This document shows positions 14,978 through 23,070 of a DNA stretch of 25,542 nucleotides, piece by piece. Within the stretch, counting starts at the first letter, position 1; each line of letters starts with the position of its first letter. The DNA lies in assembly GCA_937898195.1 (NCBI GenBank), contig CALEJD010000097.1, positions 1 to 25,542 of the forward strand. The letters are read 5' to 3'. Made by a program: the position numbers and the translations under genes. This DNA comes from an uncultured Clostridia bacterium. GTDB lineage: Bacteria; Bacillota; Clostridia; Oscillospirales; Acutalibacteraceae. Under the pieces are notes generated by a model. The model was not told the DNA's origin. It ran no database searches and saw only the letters and a list, made by a program, of their open reading frames with translations.

Positions 14978-15093
14978 AACCAATCATTTCGGCGCAAAAC
15001 TTCGTTAAAATGTTTGAAACCCGTCAGGGTTCCTACATGTTTATGCCTTGTTTTGCATCCAAACTAATAAGGTTTAATGTGCAACGCAGTTTT
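14973..15093. repeat. Two crossing inverted repeats inside the MITE-like element
   Basis: CATTAAACC (14973-14981) pairs with GGTTTAATG (15071-15079), and AAAACTTCGTT (14996-15006) pairs at 10 of 11 positions with AACGCAGTTTT (15083-15093). The two pairings cross, so in RNA they would form a pseudoknot or two alternative folds. A local hairpin (15010-15038, loop GTCA, stem AACCC/GGGTT with outer ATGT/ACAT) lies between them. Confidence 0.5.
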
Positions 15094-15125
15094 AATCCAT
15101 ATAATTTTCGTTTAGACAAAATGAC

Positions 15126-15162
15126 AAAAATCTCGTAATGCTTTGTGCCTTACGAGATTTTT
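15126..15162. terminator. Symmetric hairpin terminator within the MITE-like element
   Basis: A perfect 13-bp stem, AAAAATCTCGTAA (15126-15138) and TTACGAGATTTTT (15150-15162), with an 11-nt loop. A and T runs on opposite sides make it work in both directions, for the EEP gene (+) and the ZIP gene (-). Confidence 0.82.
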
Positions 15163-15192
15163 TCGTGAAGTATTAACGGAAAGTATAGGATT

Positions 15193-15236
15193 AAAACCTA
15201 TTAAATCCCTATCTGAACGCGCCGAAAGGTATCCCT
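15193..15236 (-). repeat. Right terminal inverted repeat
   Basis: Reverse-complement partner of 14934-14977; outermost bases AGGGATACC when read inward on the - strand. See the left repeat for mismatches. Confidence 0.72.
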
Positions 15237-15241
15237 TATTT

Positions 15242-16042
15242 TTATCCTAACATAACATCTAATAGCATCATCGTAGCAAAGCCTGAAACAATACCCATTG
15301 TAGCAAAATATGGTTGAGATTTCTGGTTTTGTTGACATTCGGGTATTAGTTCATGTACTGCAACTAAAACCATAGCACCCGCAGCAAAAGAAAGAGCATA
15401 GGGGAGAACAGTTTCAATATATACGGTCAGCAAAGCACCAACTACACCTGCAATGGGCTCAACCATACCGGACGCCTGACCGAATAGGAAACTCTTTTTT
15501 CGTGAATAACCCTCTCGTCTTAATGGTACTGAAACTGCTGCACCTTCGGGAAAATTCTGTAAGCCAATACCTACTGCTACTGACATAGCACCTAATAGAT
15601 TTTCATTAGAAGAGTTATTTTGAAGAGCACCAAATGCAACACCAACTGCTAAACCCTCAGGTATATTATGCAATGTGATTGAAAGAACTAACATAATTAT
15701 TCTTTGAAATCTTTCATTCGGTTGAGATTTTGGGCTGTTTGCTTTGCTTCTTGCAAATGTAACAATTTTATCAGAAATCCACATAAATGTTGCGCCAAAA
15801 AGAAATCCAATTGTAACTACAAAATATGCAGGTGTGTTTAATACGGATTCTGCTCGTTCAATAGCCGGTTGCAATAATGACCAGAAACTTGCTGCAATCA
15901 TAACACCTGATGCAAACCCAAGCATAATATTAAGTATCTTTTTGTTGGGGGATTTGAATAAAACTACTGTGGCGGCACCCAATGCTGTTACAAACCAAGT
16001 TCCAAGTGTTGCTATTAGCGCCATAATGACAAAACTATTCAT
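15242..16042 (-). CDS. ZIP-family divalent metal transporter
   Basis: A 266-residue, eight-helix inner-membrane protein that brings in Zn2+ and possibly Fe2+ or Mn2+, similar to ZupT/GufA. Metal-site motifs of ZIP proteins are present: HNIPEG (125-130) in helix 4, QNFPEG (162-167) in helix 5 and the E195 region EPIAG; the last helices carry HELIPECQ. The cytoplasmic loop after helix 3 (residues ~97-113) lacks the His cluster found in some members. A strong SD GGAGGTG sits 6 nt upstream. The stop is 5 nt from the MITE-like element, whose hairpin likely terminates the transcript. The gene diverges from polymerase IV; a TATAAT lies 19 bp before its ATG (16061-16066, - strand), without a good -35. 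Confidence 0.93.
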   Translation of the reverse strand: MNSFVIMALIATLGTWFVTALGAATVVLFKSPNKKILNIMLGFASGVMIAASFWSLLQPAIERAESVLNTPAYFVVTIGFLFGATFMWISDKIVTFARSKANSPKSQPNERFQRIIMLVLSITLHNIPEGLAVGVAFGALQNNSSNENLLGAMSVAVGIGLQNFPEGAAVSVPLRREGYSRKKSFLFGQASGMVEPIAGVVGALLTVYIETVLPYALSFAAGAMVLVAVHELIPECQQNQKSQPYFATMGIVSGFATMMLLDVMLG

Positions 16043-16118
16043 ATAGCACCTCCATTATCCATTATATCTTTTGAACAACAAAAGGGTGAATAGTTTTATT
16101 TTTATCTATAAAATACCA

Positions 16119-16147
16119 TTGACAACAGAACAAATGTTCGATAAAAT
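16119..16147 (+). promoter_or_regulatory. DNA polymerase IV promoter
   Basis: Perfect -35 TTGACA (16119-16124), 17-bp spacer, TAAAAT -10 (16142-16147, 5/6). The spacer contains an SOS box. Confidence 0.75.
16127..16140. promoter_or_regulatory. LexA (SOS) box in the polymerase IV promoter
   Basis: AGAACAAATGTTCG carries GAAC-N4-GTTC, the core of the Gram-positive LexA operator CGAACN4GTTCG, with only the first outer base changed. It lies between -35 and -10, so LexA binding would shut the promoter until DNA damage. Confidence 0.85.
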
Positions 16148-16172
16148 ATTATTGATAAACGGAGTGATATTT

Positions 16173-17408
16173 TTGGACAGAATAATTCTTCATTGTGATT
16201 TGAACAATTTCTATGCATCTGTTGAATGTGTAAAAAATCCAGAATTACAAGGCAAACCAGTAGCCGTTTGTGGAAATCAGGATGACCGTCACGGCATTGT
16301 GTTAGCGAAATCACAAAGAGCAAAAATATGTGGTGTGAAAACTGGCGATACAATTTCAGAAGCACGAAAGAAATGTTCCAAATTAATTGTTGTCAATACA
16401 GATTTTGATGCTTATTATCACTATTCACAGATAGTCAAAAAAATTTATGCTCGTTATACTGATTTGATTGAACCATTTGGAATGGACGAATGTTGGCTTG
16501 ATGTGACGGGTAGCACAACTCTATTTGGTGATGGTGAGCATATAGCAAATACCATAAGAGAGCAAATTAAAAAAGAAACAGGACTCACCATATCGGTTGG
16601 AGTTTCGTTTAACAAAATCTTTGCTAAACTTGGTAGTGATATGAAAAAGCCCGATGCCACAACAATTATTTCACGTGAGAATTTCAAAGAAAAAATATGG
16701 GGGCTTTCAGCATCAGAGTTGTTATTTGTTGGTCGTCGCACAACTAAAACACTTCAAAAATATGGCATATATACAATAGGTGATATAGCAACAATGCACC
16801 CGTCTTTTCTTAAAAAGATTTTAGGTAAAAACGGTGTTGACTTGTGGCTATATGCCAATGGAAATGACATTTCATCAGTGACTCATATAGACTCAAAGAT
16901 AATAATGAAAAGTGTCAGCAGGGGGATAACCTGTGTTGACAGCCTTACAAGTGTTGAAGAAGCACAACGGGTTATTGCAGAACTCTGTGTCAATGTCTCA
17001 AAGGGGCTAAGATGTGAGCAATTACTTGCTACTGGAGTACAGTTAGCAGTTAAAGACGATAATCTTAATACTAATCAATATTCGGCTTTGTTGCAGTTTC
17101 CAACCCATAATGCAAAAGAGATTTTCAATGCATCTTGTGAACTGATTAAAAATCACAAATGGAATAGAAAAATTAGGTCATTATCAGTAAGAACATATAA
17201 TCTTATTTTAGAAAACTCAATTCAACAATTAACTATTGATTATGATATTGAGCAACATGAAAAATTTGAAATAGAAGATAGTGCAATAATGCAAATTAAA
17301 GGGGAATACGGTAAAAACACAATATTCAATGGATGTCGTCTTTTGGGTACAAAAATACCGGCTGGCAAGAGTGAATATTCCACCTTGCCACCGGCAAATT
17401 TACGCTAA
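16173..17408 (+). CDS. dinB: DNA polymerase IV (Y-family), SOS-controlled
   Basis: A 411-residue translesion polymerase that copies damaged DNA with low fidelity. Catalytic acids D9 (HCDLNNFYASVE) and D105-E106 (GMDECWLDVTGS) are intact; SVGVSFNKIFAKLGSDMKKP follows, then the thumb helix-hairpin-helix FVGRRTTKTLQKYGIYTIGDIA and a little-finger domain. The tail QQLTID near residue 346-351 sits where relatives carry a QLSLF-type sliding-clamp motif and is degenerate. Start: TTG at 16173, with GGAGTGA upstream, because the conserved N-terminus (DRIILHCDL) begins there; the upstream in-frame ATGs (16071, 16134) fall before or inside the promoter. Its end overlaps the convergent ABC-F gene by 9 bp. 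Confidence 0.94.
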   Translation: MDRIILHCDLNNFYASVECVKNPELQGKPVAVCGNQDDRHGIVLAKSQRAKICGVKTGDTISEARKKCSKLIVVNTDFDAYYHYSQIVKKIYARYTDLIEPFGMDECWLDVTGSTTLFGDGEHIANTIREQIKKETGLTISVGVSFNKIFAKLGSDMKKPDATTIISRENFKEKIWGLSASELLFVGRRTTKTLQKYGIYTIGDIATMHPSFLKKILGKNGVDLWLYANGNDISSVTHIDSKIIMKSVSRGITCVDSLTSVEEAQRVIAELCVNVSKGLRCEQLLATGVQLAVKDDNLNTNQYSALLQFPTHNAKEIFNASCELIKNHKWNRKIRSLSVRTYNLILENSIQQLTIDYDIEQHEKFEIEDSAIMQIKGEYGKNTIFNGCRLLGTKIPAGKSEYSTLPPANLR

Positions 17409-19286
17409 TTCTAACCAGATGTTTTCAAGCTCTTCCAAATTTTCTTCTTTTTCTTTAATGCTATTGAGAATTTCAGAAAGTTTTTGATAATCACTTGAAA
17501 TATCAGGGTCTTCACATTGTGCTTTTAACGATGCAATCTCATTTTGTAGATTTTCCATTTCTTTCTCCACATTCATAAGTTTTGCACGTCGTTTTCGGTC
17601 TTCAGCCTTGTTTTTACGAGATTCGTTATATGAAGAATTAGTTGTAGTTTTTTCTTTATGTGCTTCATTAGTTACAATATTATTAGAATGCTCTTTATAA
17701 TAATCATAATTACCATTATACACAGTAATGCCGTCACTTGACATTTCAATAATTTTTGTTGGTACAGAGTTCAATAAATATCTATCGTGAGAAACCATAA
17801 TTATTGTGCCAGCATATTCCTTTAATGCCTTGTCTAAAGCTTCTTTTGCTTTATAGTCAAGGTGATTAGTAGGCTCGTCCAAAACAAGCACATTTGAGCG
17901 TTCAAAGACGATTATGCATAATGCTACTTTTGCCCTATTAGCACCGCTCATCTCACGAATACGCTTGAACACGTCTTCATCTTCAATAAGAAAACGAGCA
18001 AGCATACTGCGAATCTCATATTCAGTTTTTGTTGGGAATCTGCGATGCACAGTTTCTAAAACTGTCATGTTGAGGTCAAGGGATGATAATTCTTGGTCAA
18101 AATATGAAACTTTGACATTACCACCCCAACAAGCAACACCTTCACAAGGCAACTTTTTAAGAATGGCTTTTAAAAATGAAGATTTGCCCACACCATTTTT
18201 ACCAACAAAGGCAATTTTTTCATCTCGAGAAACCAGTAAATCAAAGTTTTCAAATAAAGTGCGTTTAGTTTCACCTTTGCCAACAGAAACTTTAAGTCCC
18301 TTGCATTCAAGAATAGTTTTGTGTGGCTCAATGTCAAAAGGGAATGAAATATGCAAATCTTTAACCTGTGGATTAGGTTTTGCTTGTAACTCCATTTTTT
18401 CAAGCGCCTTAACACGAGAACCTACGCTGTTTATACTACTTGATTTTGCAAGGTTTCGGCGAACATAATCCCTTAAATCTTCAATTTCTCTTTGTTGCTT
18501 TTCATATTCTTTTGTGAGCGTTTTAATACGCTCTTCTTTTTGTGTCAAAAAAGAAGAATAACCACCTTTATAGCGGACTAATTCGCCATTTTCAATTTCG
18601 CAAATGTCTGATGCAACGGCATTTAAAAAGTATCTGTCGTGGGATACAATAATAACAGCACCTTTATAATTTTTAAGATATTCTTCTAACCAGTTAAGCA
18701 TAGAAAAATCAAGGTGGTTTGTCGGTTCGTCAAGAATGAGTAGATTTGGATTTTCTACAAGAATTTTTGCAAGTGCAAATCTTGTTTTTTCGCCACCTGA
18801 AAGAACAGAAACCGATGTGCTCATATCAAAGTTTCCAAATCCCATACCATTAAGCACAGTGTTTATCCTGACTTCTGCGTTGTGACCATCTAAAGCGTTA
18901 TAAATGTTTGTATATTTTTCATATTCAGCAGATAATTTTTCATATTCTTCTCCGCTGACAGTTGCCATTTTTGAAGAGATTTCTTCAATCTTTTTTCCTG
19001 TCTCAAATACAACCTTTAATGAATCTTCAATTTCTTCTTTTAGTGTATTAGAAGTATTTAAGGCCTCGTTTTGCTTTAAATATCCGATTCGCAAATCGTT
19101 TTTTAGAGATAAAGTGCCTTCGTCATAATCAATAGTGCCTGAAATAATGTTTAAAAGAGTAGATTTACCCACACCGTTAATACCTAAAAGTCCAATACGG
19201 TCTTTATCATTAACAGAGAGAGTAACGTTTTTTAATATGCTTTTGTCAAGAAAACTTTTTGAAATATTATTAAGTGATACAAGCAT
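17400..19286 (-). CDS. ABC-F family ATPase (Uup/YdiF type)
   Basis: A 628-residue cytoplasmic protein with two ATP-binding domains and no membrane part; ABC-F proteins act on ribosomes, in translation or as antibiotic protection. Domain 1: Walker A GINGVGKST (35-43), LSGGE (162-166), Walker B LLILDEPTNHLD (182-193). Linker with basic, coiled-coil residues (245-305). Domain 2: Walker A GKNGVGKSS (362-370), a changed signature MSGAN (446-450) where LSGGE is expected, then VLVLDEPTNHLD (466-477). C-terminal coiled coil (~565-625), as in Uup/YdiF. SD AAGGA precedes the ATG. It lies 17 nt behind the MATE exporter, forming a two-gene unit. A housekeeping role is more likely than resistance, but not proven. 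Confidence 0.92.
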   Translation of the reverse strand: MLVSLNNISKSFLDKSILKNVTLSVNDKDRIGLLGINGVGKSTLLNIISGTIDYDEGTLSLKNDLRIGYLKQNEALNTSNTLKEEIEDSLKVVFETGKKIEEISSKMATVSGEEYEKLSAEYEKYTNIYNALDGHNAEVRINTVLNGMGFGNFDMSTSVSVLSGGEKTRFALAKILVENPNLLILDEPTNHLDFSMLNWLEEYLKNYKGAVIIVSHDRYFLNAVASDICEIENGELVRYKGGYSSFLTQKEERIKTLTKEYEKQQREIEDLRDYVRRNLAKSSSINSVGSRVKALEKMELQAKPNPQVKDLHISFPFDIEPHKTILECKGLKVSVGKGETKRTLFENFDLLVSRDEKIAFVGKNGVGKSSFLKAILKKLPCEGVACWGGNVKVSYFDQELSSLDLNMTVLETVHRRFPTKTEYEIRSMLARFLIEDEDVFKRIREMSGANRAKVALCIIVFERSNVLVLDEPTNHLDYKAKEALDKALKEYAGTIIMVSHDRYLLNSVPTKIIEMSSDGITVYNGNYDYYKEHSNNIVTNEAHKEKTTTNSSYNESRKNKAEDRKRRAKLMNVEKEMENLQNEIASLKAQCEDPDISSDYQKLSEILNSIKEKEENLEELENIWLELA

Positions 19287-19303
19287 AATATATTCCTTTA
19301 AAA

Positions 19304-20647
19304 TTAGTTTTGAGTCAGATTATGTATGTTTTTCTTCCACATACCTGTAAAGAAGAATACTGATGAAATTATTGTTGCTAATAGCCAGCCAACTGGCCAC
19401 GAATACCAGATGCCAAGTTCATTGAATATGGGTGAAAGTGCAAATGAAAGTGCCACTCTCAATAATAAATCAGAGAATGTTGATACCATGAACATTTTCA
19501 TTTTACCACAACCACGAAGTACGCCGTCAATAATAAGCTTAATTGCAATAAACAGATAGAAAGGGGATACAATCTTCAAAAAGCTAATACCAACATTGAT
19601 TATTTCAATATCTTTTGATGTCACAAAAATTTGCATCATATTCTGTGGAAAGAAAAAGAATAAAACAAATAAAGGTAATGTTATTGCATAAGACATAATG
19701 TAAAGATGTTTTACACCTTTTTTTATTCTGTCAATTTTGTTTGCACCAACATTTTGTGCAGTAAAACTTGACATACTGTTACCGAGTGCACAAAGGGTGG
19801 TTATAGTAAAAGTATTAAGTTTTCCTGCTGCTGAAAATCCTGCTACAACAACAGCGCCAAATTTATTCACGAGACCTTGAATAAATATATTACCAACTGA
19901 TACAAAGCTTTGTTGTAAAATACTTGGAATTGCAACAAACAATATTTTTTTTAGCATATCAACAGAGAATAGATTAAATTTATCTGTTTCAATTTTTTTA
20001 AGGCGTCCCAATAAAACACAAAGAGACATAATCGATGAAATTCCTTGTGCAATAAATGTTGCCCAAGCAACGCCTGAAACACCCATAGATGTGTATTTTA
20101 CTAATATATAGTCAAGAACAACATTAAACACAGATGAAAAAATCAAGAAATATAGTGGTGTTTTAGAGTCACCTAAAGCAGTGAAAATTCCTGTACAAAT
20201 ATTATATAAGAAAAGAAAAATCAATCCAGCAGTATAAATATTCAAATAGATAGCAGAGTCAACAAAGAGATTTTCTGGGGTATTAAGTGATAAGAGCAGA
20301 GGTTTTGATAAAAGAAGACCACCAATTGTGAGAATGGCACTTAAACCAATGGCAGATATCAAAGATGTACTGATGCAAGTTTTTGTTTTTTCATAGTTTT
20401 TACTACCAAAAAACTGAGATATAACTACACAACAACCAATATTTGAACCATTAGCAATAGCCATATATATCATTGTAATTGTATATGAAATACCAATTGA
20501 TGCGAGTGCATCACCACCGAGAAATTTACCTGCAATAATACTGTCAGCAATATTATATAACTGCTGAAAGCAAACGCTAATTAGCATTGGAATAGTGAAT
20601 GTAATTAGTATTTTTGCAGGATTACCCTGAGTCAAATCTCTGACCAT
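19304..20647 (-). CDS. MATE-family efflux transporter
   Basis: A 447-residue, twelve-helix membrane protein that exports drugs, toxins or metabolites in exchange for Na+ or H+. It opens with the family's MVRDLTQGNPAKILITFTIPML, then FQQLYNIADSIIAGKFLGGDALASIG and, near residue 240, an internal repeat start (IPSILQQSFVSVGNIFIQG) as in the two-bundle MATE fold. The substrate cannot be read from sequence. SD AGGTGG is 5-7 nt before the ATG. A strong terminator hairpin ends only ~16 nt before the start codon, and the SD lies within its U-rich tail region, so expression needs read-through or a promoter inside the upstream gene. Followed closely by the ABC-F gene. Confidence 0.94.
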   Translation of the reverse strand: MVRDLTQGNPAKILITFTIPMLISVCFQQLYNIADSIIAGKFLGGDALASIGISYTITMIYMAIANGSNIGCCVVISQFFGSKNYEKTKTCISTSLISAIGLSAILTIGGLLLSKPLLLSLNTPENLFVDSAIYLNIYTAGLIFLFLYNICTGIFTALGDSKTPLYFLIFSSVFNVVLDYILVKYTSMGVSGVAWATFIAQGISSIMSLCVLLGRLKKIETDKFNLFSVDMLKKILFVAIPSILQQSFVSVGNIFIQGLVNKFGAVVVAGFSAAGKLNTFTITTLCALGNSMSSFTAQNVGANKIDRIKKGVKHLYIMSYAITLPLFVLFFFFPQNMMQIFVTSKDIEIINVGISFLKIVSPFYLFIAIKLIIDGVLRGCGKMKMFMVSTFSDLLLRVALSFALSPIFNELGIWYSWPVGWLLATIISSVFFFTGMWKKNIHNLTQN

Positions 20648-20655
20648 AATACCAC

Positions 20656-20690
20656 CTAAAAATAAGGGACTGACATTCAGTCCCTTAAAA
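20656..20690 (-). terminator. Terminator between the FAD oxidoreductase and the MATE gene
   Basis: An 11-bp perfect stem (20663-20673 and 20677-20687) with a 3-nt loop, followed by TTTTT on the - strand (20658-20662). The U run is at once followed by the MATE SD. Confidence 0.85.
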
Positions 20691-20692
20691 AT

Positions 20693-22087
20693 TTATATTG
20701 TTTTAAGAATGCTTCTTGCTACACTGATACCGTTTGATGATGCTTGCATAAGTCCACGTGTAACAGACGCGCCGTCACCAATAGCGTGAAGACCTTTAAC
20801 ACTTGTTTCAAAGTTTGTATCAACAACAACTTTGTTAGAATAGAACTTAACTTCGACACCATAGAGAAGTGTTTCGTCACTTGCAATACCAGGCGTAACT
20901 TTATCAAGTGCTTCGAGCATTTCAGCTATGTCAACCATAATTCTATGTGGGAATACAAGAGATAAATCACCAGGCACAGCATCTTTAAGGGTTGGAATAA
21001 GGTTGTTTCTGCAAAGTCTTTCTGCAGTTGTTCTTCTGCCACGCTTAAAGTCACCATAAGTTTGCACAAGAATTTTGCCATCGCAAAGCATATTGCTAAG
21101 CTGTGCAATGTGCTTACCATATTCAATAGGTGATTTGAATGGCTTTGTAAAATTCTTTGAAACTAAAAGTGCAAAGTTAGTGTTATTCGTTTTGTATTCA
21201 GCTGATTTATATGCGTGACCGTTAACAACAGCAAGACCATTATCATAGTATTCCGTTGCAACTTCACCTGATGGATTAGAACAGAAAGTTCTTACTTTAT
21301 CGTCGAAAGTAGGTGAGTAGTAAACAAGTTTTGCTTCATAAAGGTTTTCGTTTAGGAATTTCATAACTTCGTCACGAACTTCTACACGAACACCAACATC
21401 AACAGTACCTACTTGTGTTTCGATTTCGTGGTCTTTACATATATGACTAAGCCATTCTGCACCTTCACGACCAACAGCAGCAACTATCTTGTCGGAATAA
21501 TATGTATTACCACCGGCAACAACACCCTTAACGCAGTTATCTTCAATAATAATATCTTCAACCATTGTGTTAAAGATAATGTTGCAACCGTTATCCTCAA
21601 GATGCTTCTGAAGTCTGCCATAAATCTTATAACCCTCTTCTGTACCTAAATGACGAATTGGGCACTCAATAAGTTTAAGGTTAGCATTAATTGCTTTTCT
21701 TCTAATTTCTTCAATTTCAGCTCGTTTGTCAACACCATAAACATTAGTGTCTGCACCAAAATTTAAATAAACTTCATCCGCTTCTTTTAATAATCCCATT
21801 GTTTCATCATAGCCAAGGATTTCAGGAAGATGACCACCAACATCAGGTGAAAGTGAGAGTTTACCATCAGAAAAAGCACCTGCGCCAGCAAAACCTGTTG
21901 TAATTGAACAAGGTTTACAGCCAACACATTTTTTAGTTGTTCTTTTTGGACACATTCTTTTTTCAATAGAGCGTCCTTTTTCAATCATAAGAACTTTAAT
22001 ATCAGGCTTTTTAGCCAAAAGTTCATAGGCACAGAAAATACCTGATGGACCTGCGCCAATAATAATTACATCAAATTTATTATTCAT
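20693..22087 (-). CDS. FAD-dependent dehydrogenase (COG2509-type)
   Basis: A 464-residue cytoplasmic flavoprotein. The N-terminal dinucleotide fold has GAGPSG (11-16) and the acidic end of strand 2 (IEKG); the C-terminal IGDGASVTRGLMQASSNG holds the second FAD contact. Between them is a cysteine group C46, C54, C57, C60 (CPKRTTKKC-VGC-KPC), typical of this family and possibly a metal or Fe-S site, next to GAGAFSDGKL. Members are widespread in anaerobes but the reaction is not established; a role in flavin/quinone-type oxidoreduction is inferred from the fold. SD AGAGGTAG is good. It begins 14 nt after the second permease gene, so it is probably co-transcribed with the importer. A hairpin terminator follows. 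Confidence 0.88.
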   Translation of the reverse strand: MNNKFDVIIIGAGPSGIFCAYELLAKKPDIKVLMIEKGRSIEKRMCPKRTTKKCVGCKPCSITTGFAGAGAFSDGKLSLSPDVGGHLPEILGYDETMGLLKEADEVYLNFGADTNVYGVDKRAEIEEIRRKAINANLKLIECPIRHLGTEEGYKIYGRLQKHLEDNGCNIIFNTMVEDIIIEDNCVKGVVAGGNTYYSDKIVAAVGREGAEWLSHICKDHEIETQVGTVDVGVRVEVRDEVMKFLNENLYEAKLVYYSPTFDDKVRTFCSNPSGEVATEYYDNGLAVVNGHAYKSAEYKTNNTNFALLVSKNFTKPFKSPIEYGKHIAQLSNMLCDGKILVQTYGDFKRGRRTTAERLCRNNLIPTLKDAVPGDLSLVFPHRIMVDIAEMLEALDKVTPGIASDETLLYGVEVKFYSNKVVVDTNFETSVKGLHAIGDGASVTRGLMQASSNGISVARSILKTI

Positions 22088-22101
22088 AATAATACTACCT
22101 C

Positions 22102-23070
22102 TTATCTATCTTCTCTAAAGTATGATAATCCAAGTGAAGCAGGAGGTTGATTCTCTTTTTTGTTCATCATACTCGTAACAATTAAAACAATGATTGTAAT
22201 TACATAAGGCAACATTTTTAAGATTTCGCGTCCTGAGAATGAAATATTTCCAAAGACAAAAGCTGCAATATATAACGCACCAAAAAGATAAGAACCAATT
22301 ATTGAGATATTTGGTTTCCATAATGTGAAAATAACAAGCGCGATTGCCAACCAACCAAATGCCTCAATGGTTGATGCATTTTCCCAGCTTCCCTTAACAT
22401 AGTCCATAATGTAGAACAAACCACCAAAGCCAGCAATACCACTACCCACTAAAATAGCAACATATTTATATAATGTGATATTAACACCCATTGCGTCAGC
22501 AGTTGCAGTATTTTCACCAATTGCACGAAGATTAAGACCAACTTTTGTTCTATTAAAGATAAATGTAGTAATCAATGCAATGATGATGGCAAAATATACA
22601 TAAAAGCCGTGGCCAAATAGAACTTTAACAATGCCGTCTGAATTTTCGGCAAATGGTAAGCATTTTGCAATAATTTTACCAGCAGTAGAAAAACCGGTTT
22701 TATCCACATATGAGTGCATTAAAAACTGAGTTAAACCATTACCAAAAATTGTAATTGCAAGACCGGTAATATTTTGATTACAACGGAATGTAATTGTCAT
22801 TACTGCATAAATTGCACCGGTGAGTGATGCGAACAGAAAAGCGCCAAAAAGAGAAACAAGAATAAGCATTATCCATGATGCAGCTTCAACAGTTTGCAAG
22901 CTTTTTAAATAGAGACTCACAAAAAGACAACCACCAACAGTACCCGTACACATAATTCCAGGAATACCAAGGTTTAAATGACCTGCTTTTTCAGTAATAG
23001 TTTCACCAATACATCCGAAAAGAAGAACTGTGCCGATTGCTATGGCACTCATTAAGAATGTAACTGTCAT
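22102..23070 (-). CDS. BMP-family ABC importer, permease 2 (YufQ-like)
   Basis: A 322-residue membrane protein of the BPD_transp_2 type, one half of the channel of a nucleoside- or riboflavin-type importer (as Bacillus YufQ/NupQ). Typical stretches: GETITEKAGHLNLGIPGIMCTG near residue 21, NITGLAITIFGNGLTQFL near 96, and FNRTKVGLNLRAIGENTATADAMGVN near 167, the loop that touches the ATPase. About nine helices. Its ATG overlaps the stop of permease 1 by 4 bp (ATGA). A 15-residue polar tail follows the last helix. Substrate cannot be fixed; nucleosides are most common for this operon type. Confidence 0.93.
   Translation of the reverse strand: MTVTFLMSAIAIGTVLLFGCIGETITEKAGHLNLGIPGIMCTGTVGGCLFVSLYLKSLQTVEAASWIMLILVSLFGAFLFASLTGAIYAVMTITFRCNQNITGLAITIFGNGLTQFLMHSYVDKTGFSTAGKIIAKCLPFAENSDGIVKVLFGHGFYVYFAIIIALITTFIFNRTKVGLNLRAIGENTATADAMGVNITLYKYVAILVGSGIAGFGGLFYIMDYVKGSWENASTIEAFGWLAIALVIFTLWKPNISIIGSYLFGALYIAAFVFGNISFSGREILKMLPYVITIIVLIVTSMMNKKENQPPASLGLSYFREDR

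Larger units (their letters stand above)
14934..15236. mobile_element. MITE-like element with ~45-bp terminal inverted repeats, flanked by TA
   Basis: The 317-bp gap between two convergent genes is filled by this non-coding element. Its ends are inverted copies: AGGGATACC, three mismatched bases, CGGCG, GTTCA, ATAGGGATTTAA and beyond, matching at roughly 40 of 45 positions. TA lies directly outside both ends (14932-14933 and 15237-15238), as a Tc1/IS630-type target duplication would. No transposase ORF is inside, so any movement would need an enzyme supplied from elsewhere. The inside holds several further hairpins (separate entries). It begins 9 nt after the stop of the EEP gene and ends 5 nt before the stop of the ZIP gene. 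It could also be a structured RNA or a terminator region grown by local duplication. Confidence 0.68.

Noticed and set aside
16071..16172. Longer N-terminus for DNA polymerase IV
   Set aside because: It would include the promoter and SOS box, has no SD, and is not part of any Y-polymerase N-terminus; TTG at 16173 fits.
17400..20647. Antibiotic-resistance island (MATE plus ABC-F)
   Set aside because: Codon use is like the neighbours, the ABC-F has the Uup/YdiF-like C-terminal coiled coil rather than an obvious resistance-type arm, and no mobile DNA flanks the pair.
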